Under the pieces are notes generated by a model that was not told where the DNA came from, did no database searches, and worked only from the letters and a program-made list of their open reading frames with translations. A program made the position numbers and the translations under genes. A stretch of 64,000 bases of DNA. It comes from Vicugna pacos. Its lineage: Eukaryota; Chordata; Mammalia; Artiodactyla; Camelidae. Shown piece after piece: positions 61,601 to 64,000 of this stretch; positions within the stretch are counted from its first letter, which is position 1, and the number at the start of each line of letters is the position of its first letter. The stretch lies in assembly GCF_048564905.1 (NCBI RefSeq), contig NC_133021.1:3985501-4049500 (forward strand), read 5' to 3'.

Positions 61601-63721
61601 CTGGTGTTTCTGTAGACAGAGAAGCTCTGGGAAGAACTGGTTCATTGGGACATTCCCGTGGCACTACAAAGCACAAGCGCACTCTCAGTTGGCAGATTTG
61701 GAAACACTCCAAAATGACATAGAGCAGAATGCAGAGCTGAGAACCTTTAGAAGCTTCATTTCCACAAGAGGAAGTGTCCTGTGCACTTTCAGATTTGTGA
61801 GATAAGCGTAATCAAAATGAGGTTATGCTAATCGAAATAGTATGGGGTGTTCATCACAACAAAGGCAACACCAGCAATCGGAGATATACCAGACAACACA
61901 CACAGGAACAGGACATGGCATCAATGTCTAGGAGAAATTGTCCTCACAGAAATCCCATGGTATTGCGTAGAGCCAAGAGTCTAATGTATTCACTTCACAA
62001 AGCCCTAGAAGTCTACATTAGATAACCTGATATTACCTGACCAGTAGAGATGAAGAAGTACAGTAAAAGAAACAGGAAGTACCATATTCAGTTCCAAAGA
62101 GATTGAAGGCCCATAAGATAAGCTTACAAACAACTAGACTGCAGAACGCTATCCAGAGCAAGTATTGAAAACGGAGGTGAGGGAAACACTGAATAACAAC
62201 AGTGTCTCAGAATCCCAAAACGCAGAATACCAGAAAAGGGGAAGAGAAAGCCTAAAGACGAGCCAAATAATGTCAGAAAACTCAGTGGATGAGATAATAT
62301 CAGGGCTAAAATTCAGTCCTAAGCAGACTAAATAATGCAGAGGGACGGGTGAATGACTGTGAAGTCAAGGGAACAGAAATCCCTCGGTCAGGAGCAGACA
62401 TAGGAAAGCAAGTGCAAACCAATGAAAACAGTGCTGTTGAATCCTGGGGTAAGAAAAGACATGAAAGACTAGGATTCGTAAGAGTCCCAAATGGAAAAGC
62501 AAGAGATAAAGCGAAAAAAAAATGTCTGAAATTTTACCTGTAGGAAACTCAGACAGAAACTTGCTGAAAGCCAAGACAGAATCATCTATGCGAATTCAGG
62601 AAGTACACAGCGTCCAAAGGAGGTGGAATCCCAATAGACCTACCAGCAGCTGTAGGATTCAAATCAACAAAGTTCATGAGCATCCCAGTGATTTAAAATG
62701 CGCCTGGAGGAAAGCAACATAGTCACAAGAGGACCTCCAGAGGGGTTTCAGCTGATATCTCGGCAGCAATATTGCAGGACAGGGAGGAGTGCCACGACAT
62801 AGACCATATCCTGAATGGCAAAATGCTGCCATCTAGGGTAGCCTATGCCACATGACCGCCATTTCTAATAACGGCAGAGCTAGAGAATTCCACAGACCGG
62901 CCAATCTTAAAAGAATTCAGCAGTTCGAAACTTATCCTACAAGAAAGGTTGAGAATTCTCCCCTGAATAGAAAAGCAGCAAGATGAAATGGAAAGAAGAA
63001 AACCATTATTGGAAATGCAAGAAGAGCATGAGTGGCAAAGAAGAAAGAGGAAGAAGGCAAGGAGGACATCAAAACCCTAAAGATGGGAGAGGGAAGCAGG
63101 AAATCTTAGGTGATTGGAAGCACTATCTTAAGTGAATCAGATTATATGACTCTCTGTTTGAAGCGAACGGAGAGATGCATGGCCTGACGTGTTTGCCAAA
63201 CAGACGAGAAGCAGACCAACAAAGAATCAAACAAACACACAAGCACCAAAAGGGTACGGTTGGCTGACATATACCAAGGGAAGCACGATTATTCAAAAGA
63301 AAATACTCAAGGGGATGTCAAGGATCATTCAGCACGCATCGACCCAGTAAGACGGCTTGCATGTACTCAGCACACTTGTATTCGGAAATCAGAGGCGTGC
63401 ATTTATATTCGTCCATATTGATCCATAAGAGCATATCGTGACCTAACCCAAATGCCAATTTGGAGTCAAAGGGATTCCTAGGCCGTGATATAGACTTGCA
63501 AGTCTTCCAACAGGACGAATGAATGCCATATTCTACCCTACGTAGAGAAGAAATGGCATAAGCCTATAACAAAGACAAGTAGCTCTGCAAAAGTGTACTA
63601 AGAGCAAAAGAGACAGACAGTAAAGTGCACACTGGGGTTGGCTTCATTACTAGGAATTTCAGCCCCCATGAAACCAATGGATCCATATCCTGAGAGTGCG
63701 GGTGTTTCAGCAGAAATCAAC
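58410..63721 (+). repeat. Array unit 12 (5312 bp), CAA-insertion type
   Basis: Shares CAA plus C at 669, A at 1770 (60182) and A at 2609 (61021) with unit 11, then reverts to the common sequence from offset 3239 on. Private changes are T to A at offset 3175 (61587), which removes a TAG in one forward frame, and A to C at offset 4165 (62577). Confidence 0.98.
58806..59707 (+). pseudogene. Coiled-coil-like gene fragment, unit 12 copy
   Basis: Same as the unit-11 copy. Confidence 0.5.
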
Positions 63722-63921
63722 CGACGGGTATGTATTCCGAGTGTACGGATATTACAGAAACATAAGTTTCCTTAAGTGGGTCTCTGTGTTCTGTGAACCG
63801 TTAGAAAGTTTAAAGACGTGTGAAACCATCAACTGAAAATGGACACACTTCCCTCCGTTGGTACTGTGCATAGAGATCTGAACAAAAGGAAAGAGGGAAG
63901 AACAAAGGCCCATGGGACGCT
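62172..63921 (+). mobile_element. L1 LINE relic, unit 12 copy
   Basis: Lacks the unit 10/11 changes; G at offset 4851 and a private C at 62577. Confidence 0.6.
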
Positions 63922-64000
63922 AGTGGGTAGAATCACATTTACCTTAGGAACCTCTCGTCGGATGCAGCCCCTCCCCCAACACTGACAAGATGCAGCAGCC
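63722..64000 (+). repeat. Start of array unit 13 (279 bp, cut by window end)
   Basis: Identical to the first 279 bases of the other units as far as I can see. It shows that the array continues past the right edge. Confidence 0.97.

Larger units (their letters stand above)
1..64000 (+). repeat. Macrosatellite array, 5.31-kb unit, about 12.05 copies
   Basis: Twelve full units and a 279-base start of a thirteenth follow one another without any intervening sequence, all in the same orientation. Unit lengths are 5309, 5309, 5312, 5309, 5309, 5309, 5312, 5309, 5312, 5308, 5311 and 5312. Length differences come from a three-base insertion near offset 672 (units 3, 7, 9, 11, 12) and a one-base deletion near offset 4660 (units 10, 11). 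About two dozen variable positions were found by eye, so mean divergence is near 0.1%. Such uniformity is what unequal exchange or gene conversion produces. The unit start used here is arbitrary (window base 1), because the L1 relic runs across it. The family is not recognised; size and structure are those of a mammalian macrosatellite. Confidence 0.99.

Noticed and set aside
1-64000. Centromeric satellite with CENP-B boxes
   Set aside because: No match to the CENP-B box pattern on either strand on reading one unit, and the unit is far longer than typical centromeric monomers.
1-64000. D4Z4/DUX4-type or ribosomal DNA array
   Set aside because: No homeobox-like or rRNA-like sequence; GC content is moderate and the unit length differs.
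1-64000. LTR element or endogenous retrovirus
   Set aside because: No LTR pair, primer-binding site or gag/pol/env-like stretch was seen; the direct repeats are simply the array units.
1-64000. CRISPR array or bacterial/phage content
   Set aside because: Repeats are kilobases long without short spacers, and the sequence style (splice signals, L1) is mammalian.

Overview
The whole window is one tandem array: twelve complete copies and the first 279 bases of a thirteenth copy of a unit of about 5.31 kb, all head to tail on the same strand. Counting units from the first base, they start at 1, 5310, 10619, 15931, 21240, 26549, 31858, 37170, 42479, 47791, 53099, 58410 and 63722 (lengths 5308 to 5312). 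Neither flank is reached, so the true size of the array is unknown. By eye I found only about two dozen variable positions, so any two units differ by roughly 0.1%. This is a macrosatellite (long-unit satellite). It resembles arrays such as DXZ4, D4Z4 or RS447 in scale and organisation, but I do not recognise it as any named one.

The organism is most likely a placental mammal. The last ~1.5 kb of each unit and the first ~200 bases of the next one read, in order, like a decayed mammalian L1 LINE: the second half of ORF1, the inter-ORF spacer, then the endonuclease part of ORF2. This was judged from memory of L1 consensus sequences, not from a search. The species and chromosome cannot be told.

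Layout of one unit (unit-1 coordinates): 1-200 tail of the L1 relic; 230-400 short GC-rich stretch; 397-1295 decayed coding-like block rich in charged helical sequence, with a 64-base GT-AG intron that keeps the frame; 1296-2030 non-coding stretch with a 12-base CCCGGG palindrome, a CTCF-like site, an E-box and a 20-base direct repeat; 2030-3400 a second decayed coding-like block that also carries a perfect NFI palindrome and a CG-rich alternating tract; 3400-3760 anonymous A-rich sequence, possibly also L1; 3760 to the unit end, L1.

I see no intact protein gene, RNA gene or CRISPR. Open frames of 64-133 codons recur in every unit, but they overlap on both strands and have no recognisable domains, so I do not call them genes. 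The main biological content is the array itself: its homogenisation, a traceable recent one-unit duplication spanning units 10-12, mosaic exchange of variants between units, and regularly spaced candidate protein-binding sites.
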